NCBI GenBank assembly: GCA_033439295.1
Contig: JAVTLE010000008.1
Coordinates: 2,294,001 to 2,358,000 of the forward strand
Source of the DNA: Deuterostichococcus epilithicus
Lineage: Eukaryota > Chlorophyta > Trebouxiophyceae > Prasiolales > Stichococcaceae
Reading direction: 5' to 3'
Length of the DNA: 64,000 nucleotides
How positions within the stretch are numbered: the first letter of the stretch is position 1; each line of letters opens with the position of its first letter. Below, piece after piece: positions 50,300 through 61,810 of the stretch. The notes under the pieces are model-generated. The model saw only the letters and a list, made by a program, of their open reading frames with translations, was not told where the DNA came from and did not search any database. The position numbers were made by a program, and so were the translations under genes.

Positions 50300-51760
50300 C
50301 TTGGAAAGGCCGAGCCGCGTGACGCCCACTACGCCTCCTTTCCAGCTCTTGCGCATTGTCAATGCCACCGACGAGCTGGCGCCCCTCGTCAGGGCGACGG
50401 CGGCGGTTGCCGGGCAGGAGCTGCTGGCTGACTTGTGGCGTAAGCTCATATTCACAACGATTACAAAGAGGTCTTCTGGCCTCGTCCTGAATGGACTGCC
50501 GGCGGCAGAGCAGCAGCACCCCGCGGCAGCAGCCCCGCGGCGAGCAAGCCGCGCAGCCTCGCAACACTGAACTCATGCCCTGCCCGAGGCGCTGGCCGGC
50601 CCGGCGCACGGCAGCGCTTAGCCAGCCGCAGGCGCAGCGCTGCTAGCGAGTAGCAGCGCTGCAACATGGCGGCGCCACAGCCACGCCCGCCACGGCGCAC
50701 CAGCCGCAAACCTCTGCTGCCGGCGCTTGGGGCGCCGGGGGCCAGATGGACGCTAGCGCCCNNGCGGCGGCAGCTGCAACGCAGCGAGCCCTGCCAACAG
50801 CGGCAGCGCCGCAACACGGCAGTGGCGCTGCTGCGGCCGCTGCCGCATTGCCCGGCTTCCCTGTTCAGCCGCCGCATGTTGCTGTGCAAGCAACAGGGGC
50901 GGCGGGTGGCATCATGCGACCAGCGCCGATGCCGCTAGCCACCGCCCTACAGCCCCGCCAGGCCTGCCCGAGCTCGCCAAGCTGTGTGCCCGCGGCAACC
51001 GAGGTGAGGAATCAGGCAGTGTGCACCAGTACTGGCAGTGCACCATTGCCTGCGCGGTAGTCACCGCCTTTTGAGATTAGCTGCAGCAGCTGCAGCCGCA
51101 GGCGCCGCAGCGCAACCGGCACTCCAAGATGAGAGAGGATACGTCAGGCTGGACATTCTTTGACGTTTTCCGGGACATGACAGTCGGTTGATAAACACTC
51201 AGCACTGTTATGATCTTTGCCTGACGTCATCCCGGACAGGAAACCACGACACCGAGACCCTCGGCATAATTTGTCATGACCTGCCACAAAAGCGTGAAGG
51301 TGGCATGTCGACTGATGCCAGGCCTTGTCATGGTCCTCGACGCGTGTCAAAGCAGACGCGACATGTCACTTACAACGACAGGTCCTCTACACGCAAGCAC
51401 CATGACAGTTTACGGCGGGTACCCCCCGAGGTGTGCAGGCGCTGCCAACCCCAGCAACAGCGGCGGCATCTGCTCTCAGTGGACGTCATCTGGCTCATGC
51501 GCAATCGTCGGTGTGTGGATCGGGGGGTCTGGCGGTTTTTGTCCCTAGTAGCTCTGGACGCCATGGACATTGGGCGCAGGATGGCAGCCCGCTGCATTTT
51601 GGATGGGCAGCAAGCAGTGCGGCCGGGGCCATAGCTGCCCCTGCAGCTGCAACAGGCAGCCGTAGCGCGCTTTTGGGAGTGCCTATCGGAGTTTTGTGCA
51701 CTAAAAGCGGCCCGAGAGGGGTGGCGTGGGTCCGCCCTGCTGATGGGCCCCTCATCGGTT
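50300..51760. other. Low-complexity spacer, no supported gene
   Basis: Ala/Pro/Gln-rich open frames around 50666-51060 (+) resemble disordered protein or a retroelement gag-like ORF, but no domain or splice chain supports them. From 51160 to 51410 the sequence TGTCATG/CATGACA recurs about six times in varied spacing. Confidence 0.4.
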
Positions 51761-51772
51761 TCAGCAATGGTA

Positions 51773-52138
51773 GGTCGTCCGATGGGCAGGCGGCGCGTAG
51801 CAACTGGTGTGGGGCTGGTTCCATTGCATGCGGTGCGCGTTGTGATCTGATGATTGCTTTCATTGGCACTGGGTTCTACAAATAAGGTTGTTGACTGGTT
51901 GTGCTCTCGCGATGCGCGCTCCCGCGGGCCCCCGAGCGCCTGACATGCAATGGCAGGTCGTCCGATGGGCAGGCGGCGCGTAGCAACTAGTGTGGGGCTG
52001 GTTCCATTGCAAGCGGTGCGCGTTGCGATTTGATCATTGCATTGATTGGCATGGTTCTACACACAAGGTTGTTAACTGGTTGTGCTCTCGTGATGTGCGC
52101 TCCCGCGGGCCCCCGGGCGCCTGACATGCGCACAAGCG
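51773..52138. repeat. 183-bp direct tandem duplication
   Basis: Two adjacent copies with period 183: the block starting GGTCGTCCGATGGGCAGG at 51773 recurs at 51956, and both end in a GACATGC block. About 90 percent identical by eye, with small indels. No coding content recognised. Confidence 0.9.
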
Positions 52139-52694
52139 ATTCCGCCGAAGTTATGATAAGGGCTGATCCCCCTCTGTGTGTGGTACCCGGGGGCTTGGGC
52201 TCCGCCACCATTCCTTCCAAACTCAAGAGGCCACACACCCTTGCCGAGCAAGCGGGCTATGCCATGCAATGGCCCGGGCCGCCGCTCGTCTTGCGGCAGC
52301 AACGGCGCTCGCTGTCATGGATGTCCCGCCGCCCCGCCGAGCACTGCTGCCTTTGACGACGCCAGATGTGGTTGTTGCTCAGCGCTCCGCATACCGGCCC
52401 TTGCTCGTACAGCGAACCAGCTTGGACCCCCGGCCCAGCGGCTTGGCTTCACAAAACCGTTGCTGCTTGCCGCCGCACCCTCGCTGTTTCAGCTCTATTG
52501 CCATCCTCCGACTAGTTGCTCATGCTTCGCTGAGCATGGGATGTAATCCGTGGATGGCAAAGCCGATTGGAGGCGCAAACCCCAATGCAATCTGGACGCC
52601 AGCTCCTCACCTGCCACGACCATACAGCGGCGCTCGTGGTAGGCTGCCGCAAAAGTTCACGGCAGCACAGACGTAAGTTGAGCTTTGCGACTTG

Positions 52695-52765
52695 TATGAC
52701 GACCGGGAATCGAACCCGGGTCTGTACCGTGGCAGGGTACTATTCTACCACTAGACCATCGTCAT
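52695..52765 (-). tRNA. trnG-GCC: tRNA-Gly(GCC)
   Basis: The minus-strand cloverleaf has a perfect seven-pair acceptor (ATGACGA with TCGTCAT), a D-arm with AGTGGTAGAAT, anticodon loop CTGCCAC (GCC) and a T-arm closing on TTCGATTC. Length 71 with discriminator A. The acceptor begins with A-T rather than the usual G-C of tRNA-Gly. Confidence 0.94.
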
Positions 52766-53493
52766 GCTATGGGTGTCGATTTCGATGACACGTTTGCATT
52801 TTCGGCGTCCGTGTGAGAGGTGGCTCCGCCGCCACAATATTCAGGGCCGCTGGTGGGAGATCGCACTCCGGACCTCGGCGCTCTTAGTGGACAAACTCTC
52901 CCGGTGGATCAGACAACTCCGAATGGGCGGTTGTTTTATAACAGTTGGTGTGCCACCCGCCCATGACGCCCAGCAGGGCCTTCCCTTCTGCCGGACTTGG
53001 TTGATACATCGCGTCAGCGCCTGAACGGCTGAGACCGCCGCTGCCCCCAGAGCAGTGCCCTGGGCGCCGCGGCCGGCGTAGAACGGACGGCGCATGCAAC
53101 TGAGCCGCCAGCAATCTGAGCCAGGTGGCCTGTGGAATGAATGCTCGATGCGGGAGCTAGCTACATTCATATCTCCATCATGACGCACATACAAGATCAT
53201 TTGTTCGACGGTGTTGGAAGCGTTTTGCTTCCATCAAGAGTTTGGCCTCTCCTTCAACACACCGTGTAGGGTGCAAACATCCCAGAAGCGATGGCGCCTC
53301 GCATTACGGCATCCTGACAGGCCCACGAGGCTGTTGTCAACAAGCATCATCATCACAAGGAGGATTGACACACAATGCAGCTCGCATGGCGCCGCGAAGC
53401 ACCGCAGCCAACCAGTTGGGGCTGAACGCCAGCCAGCTGCCTCTCACCTTGCAATAGTGCGCTCAGACGGAGAGCATCAGCAAGGCAACAACA
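52766..53493. other. Spacer upstream of LysM gene A
   Basis: No supported gene. Minus-strand frames near 52880-53110 look protein-like but have no domain, splice context or clear end, so they were not called. Confidence 0.4.
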
Positions 53494-55238
53494 ATGTCGT
53501 CAACCGGTGGTCAGCAGGTGGCACGCCTCGCCAGCAGCAATTTCGTGCTGGTGCTGCTGATTCTCCTACCTTCGATACACGCCCAGTCAGGCAAGTCATC
53601 GGATGCTGTTTTCACAATCGCCTGGCTCGACGTTTTATAGACTCAGCGGCGCGCCTGCAACATGATGTCAGAGCACGCAACATTGACGAACTCGCTTGAT
53701 GCCATTCTGTCAAAGCAAATATGTGTGCACTCAACAGCTAAGCAGTCCGCGCCATGTGCGCATGCATCTGCAGATGCAGCGCCTTGCTGCGATTCGCTGC
53801 GCGTCGTCTCCGGCTCCACACTCAACAGCCTCGCCTCCGACGTGGACCTACCGTCAATCGCCGTATTAGCCTACAACCAGCTCCAGCCTGATGCGGCGTT
53901 GCAGACCGGGCAGCTCATAAGCATCCCGTGTGGCCGCATCATCGTGCTCGTACTAGCCGCAGCTGCCGCCGGTGGTGCAAATGGCAGCAGCGCCCCGCCT
54001 GCTCCGCCATCGTCTGGCGGTGGGCCAGTGGAGGGTTGTCTGTATGACCGCAGGCTGAACATGGATTTCACTTGTTCGGCTTATTCTGCGAGGTCAAACA
54101 GCAACCTTGCTCGGCATCATGCTTATGGGGCGACACCATCTCATGGATTTGCAGGACAGTGCGTCGTCCCATCTGGCGTCATCATCAGTGCGTCGCTCGC
54201 CTATTCCGAATCCTTGTCAACTGCTGTTTGAGACATGGCAGCAGCACTTTCCGAGCAACGCACTGCTTGGCGCAGAAGGTCGTCTGGCTCTCTTGAATTA
54301 GGGTATGCGCCATGGTGGGGGTGCAGATGCCCCGCAGCCCGCCGCGGCCGCAGTGATGCAGGCTAGGAGCCAGCTCGGCAGCCTGAGCTCTGGAACCGTC
54401 GCCGGCATCATCGGCCTGTTGAACAGCGGTGCTGCCCAGACCCTGACAGGTGCCGCGAGTACTGCCGTTCCCGTACAGCCCAGTGCCGCGCCGCCGAGCT
54501 CGCCGCCCACCCTGATGCCCACGACCAGTATGCCGTTCTTTGGGGGCAGTATCCTGTCGCAAGCGCCCACACCCTCGCCTCCGGCGCCGCCCCTGCCCGC
54601 CACCGCAACACCGACAGTTGTCACTGCTGCGCCAGTACGCACGGCGACGCCGCCGTCGCCGGGCTCCCCTGCCATCAGCCCTCCGTCTCTCCCAGCGCCA
54701 GCACCGATGCCGGCGCCGACGGCCGCGACGCCGGCACCCACCACAGCTACCCTCGCACCCACGTTCATGCCAACACCGACACCAACGGCCGCAGCGCCGG
54801 CCCCGACCCTCGCGACCCTCGCTCCGACGCTCGCGCCGACAAAGGCACCCATGGCCGCGACACCGGCGCCCTCGAAAGCCACTCTTGCGCCAACGCCCGC
54901 ACCTAGTAAAGCGCCAACGCCCCAGCCTACTGCCGCCAGACGGCCCCTCCATACACCTGCGCCAGCGGCTGCGGCGCAGGCCCCCACCGCTGCAGGACGT
55001 ACAGTCACCGTGCGGCCTGGGTGAGCGATACGCAAAGCCGAGCAAATGCCTGGGTGTGTCATCTGCAGCCTTGATGGCTGCTGACTCTTTATTCGAGCTG
55101 TGCTGTTCCTGCAGGGATACTGTAGCATCCATTGCTGCGGCCAAGCACATCACGCCGGTGGCCCTGCTGATAGCCAACCCGGAGATCGCCAGCCCCAGTA
55201 CCCATCTCGTGCCCGGCTCTGTTGTCACCTTGCCATAG
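53494..55238 (+). CDS. Secreted LysM protein A (two LysM domains)
   Basis: Four phased exons: 53494-53590, 53774-54034, 54327-55020, 55115-55238; 391 residues. Exon 1 is a signal peptide (VLVLLILLPSIHA); its intron uses a GC donor (GCAAGT) in phase 1. Exon 2 holds LysM1 (VVSGSTLNSLASDVDL ... TGQLISIPC). Exon 3 is a helical stretch followed by about 170 residues of Pro/Thr/Ala repeats (TPAP, LAPT), a probably O-glycosylated spacer. LysM2 is split by the last intron: VTVRPG in exon 3, DTVASIAAAKHI and PVALLIANPE in exon 4. LysM domains bind chitin or peptidoglycan sugars. It is secreted, with no membrane helix beyond the signal peptide. Confidence 0.88.
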
Positions 55239-55754
55239 TAGCATGAGCTTTCGCGCCGATCCCCCCTTGGCACAATAAGCTCTTCCGCGCATGCATGCAA
55301 ATGTGGTCCTTCTAGAGCGCGAACCTGACAACATGAGGCCTGTCGGTAGTCCTCGCCATATACTCTGGTATTCACAGACTGTCCCCAAGCTTGGTGCTGC
55401 GTTTCCGTCTGCACTGGAGAAGCCATGAGCGAGGCAAACCTCTCTCTTTCCTCCTGCACGCAAGAGCACGACTGCGACACGGTGGAGTACCTAATCTTCC
55501 TCCCTTCCCTGGGGTCCCTCTCTCCTTCACGTGCCGAGAAAAGGGTTCACCGAGAGGCGGGGAGGGAGCAAGAAAGACAGAGCGAGAAAGGGATCTCTCC
55601 GGAGAGACCCAAGAGGGAGAGAAAGCAGGGCTAACAGGCCATGGTGTGCAGCAAGCCCACTGATAATTCCGCCGATGATGGAATGTTTCCCAGGCACGAC
55701 ATCCACTGCGCATTATATGCATTCTCTAGCAGGTCGGTCATCAAACGAGCAGTC
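55239..55754 (+). promoter_or_regulatory. Spacer between LysM paralogues, with polypurine tract
   Basis: About 515 bases. From 55535 to 55630 the plus strand is almost all purines (AGAG and GGGAG runs), which could form H-DNA or lie in the 5' UTR of LysM gene B. No exon seen. Confidence 0.5.
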
Positions 55755-57009
55755 ATGAGGCTATCTGCCGCTCTGTCTGGCTTCATCGTCCTGCTCCTTG
55801 CGTTGGCTGCGCTTGATGGTTGCACACCCCTGACAACCACGACCTTTGGCGCAGGCAAGTCAGCAGTGTCTGATTGCTGCGCTCTTTGCAGCGCTGTCAA
55901 CCTGCAGCAGGCCCAACTTTCATGTCAAGCCCCTACGTATTGACACTGCATTCGCCTGCATGCAGATGCGGCAGCACCAGAGGCCGTTGTCACAGGAGCG
56001 CCGGGCGCTCCGCAGCAGCGGCGGCGGCTCTCCCAGGATCTTGGTCAGCTGCTGGGCGGCCTTCTTGGCAGCAACACAGCCGGTGCGAGCGCAGAGGCGG
56101 GAGGCAGCGGCGCCTTTGCAACAGCAGGCGCCGGCAGCTCCTCCCCTTTGACCAGCCCGCCGCCGCCGTCGCCTAGTCTTCCTGCTGTATCTGGCCTGGA
56201 GGTCACTCCGCTGACCAGCTGTGCTCCAGTGCAGCCGATTCCGGTTGCGCCACCACCGCCTGGCCTCCTGGGCAGCACAGCAGCGCCGCCGCCCCTGCCA
56301 CTTGTTCATCGGTCGTTTACAGCATTGACGCGGCCGCCAACACTACGGCCGAACATACCGCCAACAGCTATCACCACAGCACCTGTGATGCCTGTGCCAA
56401 TGGCAGCACCCAGATCTCGTCCGACGCCTGCGCCAACTGCCACTCCCATATCTGCGTCAACCGGCCCACCCACATCTCGCCCTCCAGCCCGCCCAACTGC
56501 CGCTCCCACACCTGCACCGACAGCATCACCTACACGCTGTCCCACCCCAGCGCCAACTCCTGCTGCCACACCTGCGCCAACAGCCCCACACATTCTTCGC
56601 CCTGCCCCTGCGCCCACTGCGACTCCGACATCTGCGCCTGCGCTGCTGCGCCCTCGAACCCCGCCGCCATCTGCTTCCGGGGGCAGTGTTCGCAGATACA
56701 CCATCCGGCCAGGGTGCGCATCTCTGCTGTGTTATACATGGGCACCAGCAGGTACCAGCACAGCTGGCCGCCTGTCACGCTCGGCTCATGCTGAGCTGGA
56801 GGCTTGCATTAAGACGGCGTGATGAGACGCTGTTAATGAGTGGGAAAGAGACTCTCGAACCCTCGTGCGTTTTCCATACATACAGGGACACGGTATCATC
56901 GATCGCCGCCACTCATCAGACAACCGAAGTTGCGCTGCTGGTGGCCAACCCACAGACTGCGGAGCCCAGCACCCCACTGGTTGTGGTGTCGGTCATCAAC
57001 CTCCCATGA
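55755..57009 (+). CDS. Secreted LysM protein B (one LysM domain)
   Basis: Three phased exons: 55755-55854, 55966-56713, 56886-57009; 323 residues. Paralogue of gene A: signal-peptide exon (GFIVLLLALAALDG), the same phase-1 GC donor (GCAAGT), a long Pro/Thr/Ala spacer (TPAPTA repeats) and a C-terminal LysM split by an intron at the same place (YTIRPG / DTVSSIAATHQTTEVALLVANPQ). It lacks the LysM1 exon of gene A; its second exon opens with a helical stretch (LSQDLGQLLGGLLG) that matches the start of gene A exon 3. The tandem copy therefore arose by duplication followed by exon gain or loss. Confidence 0.88.
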
Positions 57010-57463
57010 GGGCAGAGACAAGGAAGTTTCATTCGTTTGCGCCAGTGAAATTTGTTTGACAGCGGGTCATGCAGCAGCAAGTACCAGTCGTTGCAGGTAG
57101 TAGAGGGTAGCAGTCGTACGCGAGGCGGCATTTACAACATTGGTATACGTTCAGGTTGACATTCACTGCGTATGAGCGATTATTCTGGCAGCCGTTGCAC
57201 TTTCCTACAGGTTGTCAATTGATACCAATTTGCAAGCCGCGTCGCTACAGACATAAACCAACTTGCAGGCCGCCCCGACATGTTAGCATAGCATGCTGCG
57301 TAGGAAACTCAAGCAACGTCAAAGGCGGCAATGTGTGACCTACGTACCCAACGTCTGTCTTTAGCACCCCGTCCGAAGCTGAATGAGCTTTTTGCCGCTG
57401 CTGATGCTGTTATGACTGATGAAGGATCTGCCGAGCACAATAGAAACGAGCAATTGAGCGCAC
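57010..57463. other. Convergent intergenic region
   Basis: About 450 bases between LysM gene B (+) and the chitinase 3' end (-). No gene seen; AT-richer than its neighbours, expected to hold both 3' UTRs. Confidence 0.5.
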
Positions 57464-60400
57464 TTATGCACATCCTGAGCAGTCTAGTATTCCGTCAATC
57501 CCAAAGGCCATAAACGTATCGCCATAGTTGTTGCAGCGCGACTGCGCCTGTTCATTCCCAGGAGCTGTGCATTCTAGTGGACCGTTGATGGCCCTGCAAG
57601 GAATCAACACAATCATGTGACAATTGTGTAGTCCTTTCTGTGACAAATCAACAGTGCTAGAAGAATTTCACACTCGTCCTGTCGACCGTCATGTCAATGC
57701 CCACAGCTGCAGGCGAATAAGCATGTACCAAACAGCCTGGGTTGCTCTGCTCGTGGCTCACCTTTTGGTGGCGCCGAAATGACCATCAGCGACACCGGGC
57801 TGCCCGTGCACATTTGCGCCCCAGTACCACGTCGAAACATCCCACGCGGCTGCGCAGCGCGTGGCGCAAATCAGTATGTGGCAAGAAGCCGCAGGCGAAG
57901 CCTCACGCTCTGCTGCCACTTCTCAAGCGCAAGCAGCCCACTCGCCGGCACAAGCAACAATGCATGGAAAATAGACAGGCAGCCGGGCAAATACGCACTG
58001 TTGTCGTCTGCTGTGACGAGACCCGGCTGGTTCAAGAGGCGATTATCTCCCAAGATGGCCCTGCATGAAGTCAGGAGGTCGAGAGGTTGGGGTTTGTGTC
58101 CCGTGCGTGATGAGCAAGCTGCTGCTGCCGGTGTTGCATGGTGCCTGTCGTGTATGTATAATGCTGACACGCATGCAGCACACGAGGTAATACGATGCCG
58201 GCGATCCCGTGAACGCATTGCACATAATTTCGAGAGCAGACGAGAAGTTGTTGCTGCACAGTTGTGCGCACACATGCGACAGAACGACGCACTGGGAGGC
58301 GGCATCATAGTTGTCATGGCCAGTGAGCTGCAGATAGCCCCGGCCAAAGAATGGCGCATATGATGCCTGTGCTCCATTGGTCTCCGAGATGGTGGCGAGG
58401 CCTCCAGTCTCGTGGATGCACTGCAAATCGATGAGTTGCCTGTCATATTCAGCGCAGGCACGCTGGCAGCTGTGCGAAAGCTCGGGTGTGTCATTGATGC
58501 AATGTTGCCCCTTCCCGCCAGAACGTTCCGCTGTGGCAGCGGCGGCATCAGCGGCATGCGGACAACCCTGAGGACTTCCCCATAAAAGAGAGTACCATAG
58601 CGCACCTGGGCCAGGAACATCGCCAACTCCCGCTTGCTAGAGATGACAGCATCGCCGCCTTGCTGCACGTCCAGGCATGGTACCAGTCAGCTGAAGCTGG
58701 CGATCTGTTTGATCCCAGGCCCTGCACTGCAGGACAGCATCTTCGAGCACGACTGCCTGGAATGCTGCGCACGCGGTGGCAACCGGAAGTATATTGCGCC
58801 CGGCCTATGGATGCAAGCATGTTGGTGCGCAGGCTGTCGGCAGGCGGAGGGAAGCCGCTGCCGGTGACGGCGCCCTGAAACTCTTCAGAAGTACAGCCGA
58901 CACCTGATGACGCCAAGGAGGATGAATTTGTCACCTCCTGCCAGCCAGGGCTGATGTGGGCTCAAGAGCAGTGAATAACGGATTATAGCCATGCCAGCAT
59001 GATTGTTTTTTCATTGATGGCACACTGAACGCTCCACACTATTGCATCAACATGGCGCACCCAGACTTGACGCAGCATCCCGCATGACCCTACCAGAGGC
59101 AGGTGAGGGGAATGGTGAGGGGGATGGCCCGCCGCCATCAAGCATTACTATTGCGGATTGGCACAACCCTCCAACTCACTCGGATTGCATAGCGCCGCTG
59201 CACCTGTACGCGCTTGTGCTGCAGTCCCGGCGGCGCCTGCTGCTACTATGCACATACAGGAATGCCAAGCGGCATAATTGCTTCAAGCATAGCGCGTTCA
59301 ACCTGCAGGATGGAGCACAGCGGCAGCCGCCGACGCAGATGACACAATCTGGCAGCAGATGCACGTCATGTACTGGAACTAATAGGTCATTGGAAGGCAT
59401 ACCGGTGACCTATTCGGCTGGAGCTGCCAGCGACCGATGCAGTAACTGCTGACCTGAATCTGGCTTGCCTGTCTCTGAAGCAGCGAGTTGAAGATCGACA
59501 ACACACTTGCAAGCAAAGGAATCTCGGTATGTCCTACCTGGAATCACTGGCACGCGCGCATGCAGCACGCCACCCACCCAGCCGGCAGGCTCGCCCTCGC
59601 TGATGGCGCTCCGACTGGAGGCGCGGCTGAGGGTGCACGTGTTCCTGCGGCATGCCAATGTTGCCGGCTGCCATGACGACTGCTGTTCTGCCATGGCGCC
59701 GCCGGCAGCTGATCCAGGCTCAGGGGCATGTTGTTCGACGGGTCCAGACAGGCAAATCCAAGAGACGCTCGCATACTCTGCAAGCGCAGCCAGTCAGAGC
59801 AGGGAGCGCATGGGCGCACAGGGGCCATCTCCCTGTCGTCCTGGTGCAGATGGGAGGATGGCCGGCGGCCACGCCGGCAACGTACTCCGTGCAGCTGTTG
59901 TTTGTGCCGCAGCCGGTGGTTTCGTTGCAGAAAACATAGATGTTGCACTGCAGGGCAGCGCGCGCGCGATGATCGTTGGATCTTGCGGGAGAACCGATGC
60001 TCAGCAGGAATGCTAGTCGAGTGCATGCCGGCGACCATGCCTGTCGCTGCCCATGACACCACTGTCCAGTTACCCGCTGATTTGCCCGACAGGCCGAGCA
60101 GCACGCGCCGGGCGTCGCGATAGACTGGGTGCCGTTTGGCAGCGCGTTGTTGGCGTTGATGTCTAGGACCCGTGCAAAATGATGACAGTGAGCTTGTTTG
60201 TACGTTCAAAGCTCGCAACATCAGACAATGGGTGTGTCCACATGTGCGCATGATGGGCAGGCTTGCTGCAGGCCACACAATGGAAGCAGCTGTGGAAGCA
60301 CTGCCACACCTCGTCGGCATAGGGGTTGCTGTTTGCTGTTGGGAACAATGAGAGTTTGTCAACGCAGCAGATGAGGAAAGGAATTCTGGGTAGCCCAAAA

Positions 60401-60800
60401 CAAGGCAACGATACAGCCACCAAGCTGGACCATGCGTATTGGCACAACACTGCGACTCACTGATATTGCATAGCGCTGCTGGCCTTGTCGGCGCTTGTGT
60501 TGCAGTCCCTGCAGCGCCTGCTACCATGCACCGAAATGTTAGCGGCCGTACGACTTCAGGCATACCAGCGCTTTGGAACTGCAAGATGGTGCATAGCAGC
60601 GGTTTCGAGCATAGCTCATCACAATTGCAAGATGGTTGTGCATAGCGGCAGCCGCCGCCGCAAATGCTCCATGCAAAGTGTTGGTCCGCGCAACGAGTCA
60701 CGCCTGGTGTTGGAGCGCCTGTGGCGGCAGCCACGAGCGCCAGTAGCGCCAGTGCGAAGAGATTTATGGGGCAGACGTGGGACCGCCATATGACCGCCAT
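57464..60800 (-). CDS. Secreted chitinase: Apple/PAN-like module plus GH19 domain
   Basis: Ten phased exons: 60704-60800, 60074-60162, 59820-59947, 59538-59644, 58773-58903, 58606-58662, 58293-58420, 57999-58060, 57762-57849, 57464-57593; 338 residues. Exon 1 is a signal peptide (NLFALALLALVAAATG). Exons 2-4 make a Cys-rich Apple/PAN-like module (PGACCSACRA, YVFCNETTGCGTNNSC, CTLSR). Exons 5-10 are GH19: FQGAVTGSGFPPP, SKRELAMFLAQ, catalytic HETGG, FFGRGYLQLTGHDNY, AWDVSTWYWGANVHG, FGATKRAINGPLEC. It hydrolyses chitin with inversion in the wall or medium. The PAN module may bind carbohydrate or protein. The exon 5 donor and the GC donor of exon 1 are the least certain borders. Confidence 0.9.
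59152..59338. repeat. Intron repeat, copy 1 of 2 in the chitinase gene
   Basis: Chitinase intron between exons 59538-59644 and 58773-58903. It matches 60434-60662 in another intron of the same gene (shared blocks TTGGCACAAC, GACTCACT-like and GCATAGCGC, ending in CAGCGGCAGCCGCCG). Confidence 0.75.
60434..60662. repeat. Intron repeat, copy 2 of 2 in the chitinase gene
   Basis: Partner of 59152-59338, in the first intron just after the signal-peptide exon; slightly longer because of an internal GCAAGATGGT-containing duplication. Confidence 0.75.
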
Positions 60801-61810
60801 GGCCTGACTGGCCAATATCGGATTTGCTGCTCTGCCTGCACGAACAGCTAATGGTGTCGTACCCGCTGTGCCCTGGACTGGTGTGTGCTGCACTCAGAGC
60901 ATAGACAGGAGAATCACTGTGGAAAAGCGAGGCTGCATCATCAGTTGTGGGCCAGATCAATGGGGACATTGGTACGCATTATGTACGCCTGTTGCCGCAG
61001 GAGTCAGACATTCGTTCAGCAATCAGACATTCGTTGCACACCAAGCAACTGGGCGAAGTTTGCACCTTTTGAAGCTATGTCGTGTTGCACGGAGAGATTA
61101 GCTTGCTGCTCGACAATCGTCCGGTGGACCACGGCTGAGATGCGCTGGTGAAAGTGCTAAAAAAAGCTTGGCCCCGAAGGTTGTGTGATAACTCCGTCGC
61201 TGCAAGGACTCTGTTTGTTGTTCTGTGACGGAAATCGGCGTATTATTCGGCGGGATGTTGTTCACGAGACGAGGTACCCAGGCGAGGCTGCTCGGGCATC
61301 AGGTGATCAATAGTGGGAGATTGTCAGCGGCAGCTTGAACTCGCTCAAGGTGCGCTCCGGAGAAGCTCGGCAGCGTGCTGCAGATATGCGGACGTCCTGA
61401 ACTTGAACAACCCGCAAATTCCATTTACATAAGCAACCTGCTAGCTTGTGAGGTAGAAACGGGCAGCTCACACCGTGCTCCCGAGGGTCGTGGGAGATAT
61501 TTTTGACCCTTGCTTGCGTGCACCCCATGTCAGGCGCTGGCAGGCGTCTTGCTACGTCCTGCCGTAACCTAGTGCGCTAAGTGTCCGATGTCATCAACGG
61601 CTCCTCGTGCGTTCAACTGGACCGAAGTGGTGTACAGCCACGACGGACACGCCATTCCTGCCCTAGAGACGATCCTGATTCCGGCGAAACACCGGCACCG
61701 CATGCGGGCATATGGCGCCACGCCCGCGCCGCCGCTCGCTAGCCTGCAGCGCTGCTCCGCGTGCAGACCCGGCCGGCTTGAGACTAACGGGCTGGTCTCT
61801 CGGAGAAAGG
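60801..61810. other. Intergenic region, chitinase promoter side
   Basis: About 1 kb between the chitinase ATG and the LETM1 stop. No gene seen. A short direct repeat of AGACATTCGTT occurs at 61005-61035. Confidence 0.5.

Noticed and set aside
50301-50570. Plus-strand frame with a helical segment (LLRIVNATDELAPLV)
   Set aside because: Isolated between a broken LINE and repeats; no start, splice chain or family match.
52841-53200. Minus-strand frame with an Ala-rich segment resembling a small membrane protein
   Set aside because: No recognisable domain, no splice context, and a second frame looks equally plausible.
60240-60340. Cys-containing block (ADEVWQCFHSCFHC) as an extra chitinase exon
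   Set aside because: It has an acceptor but its donor phase does not join to the next exon; it fits better as a degraded copy of the following PAN exon.
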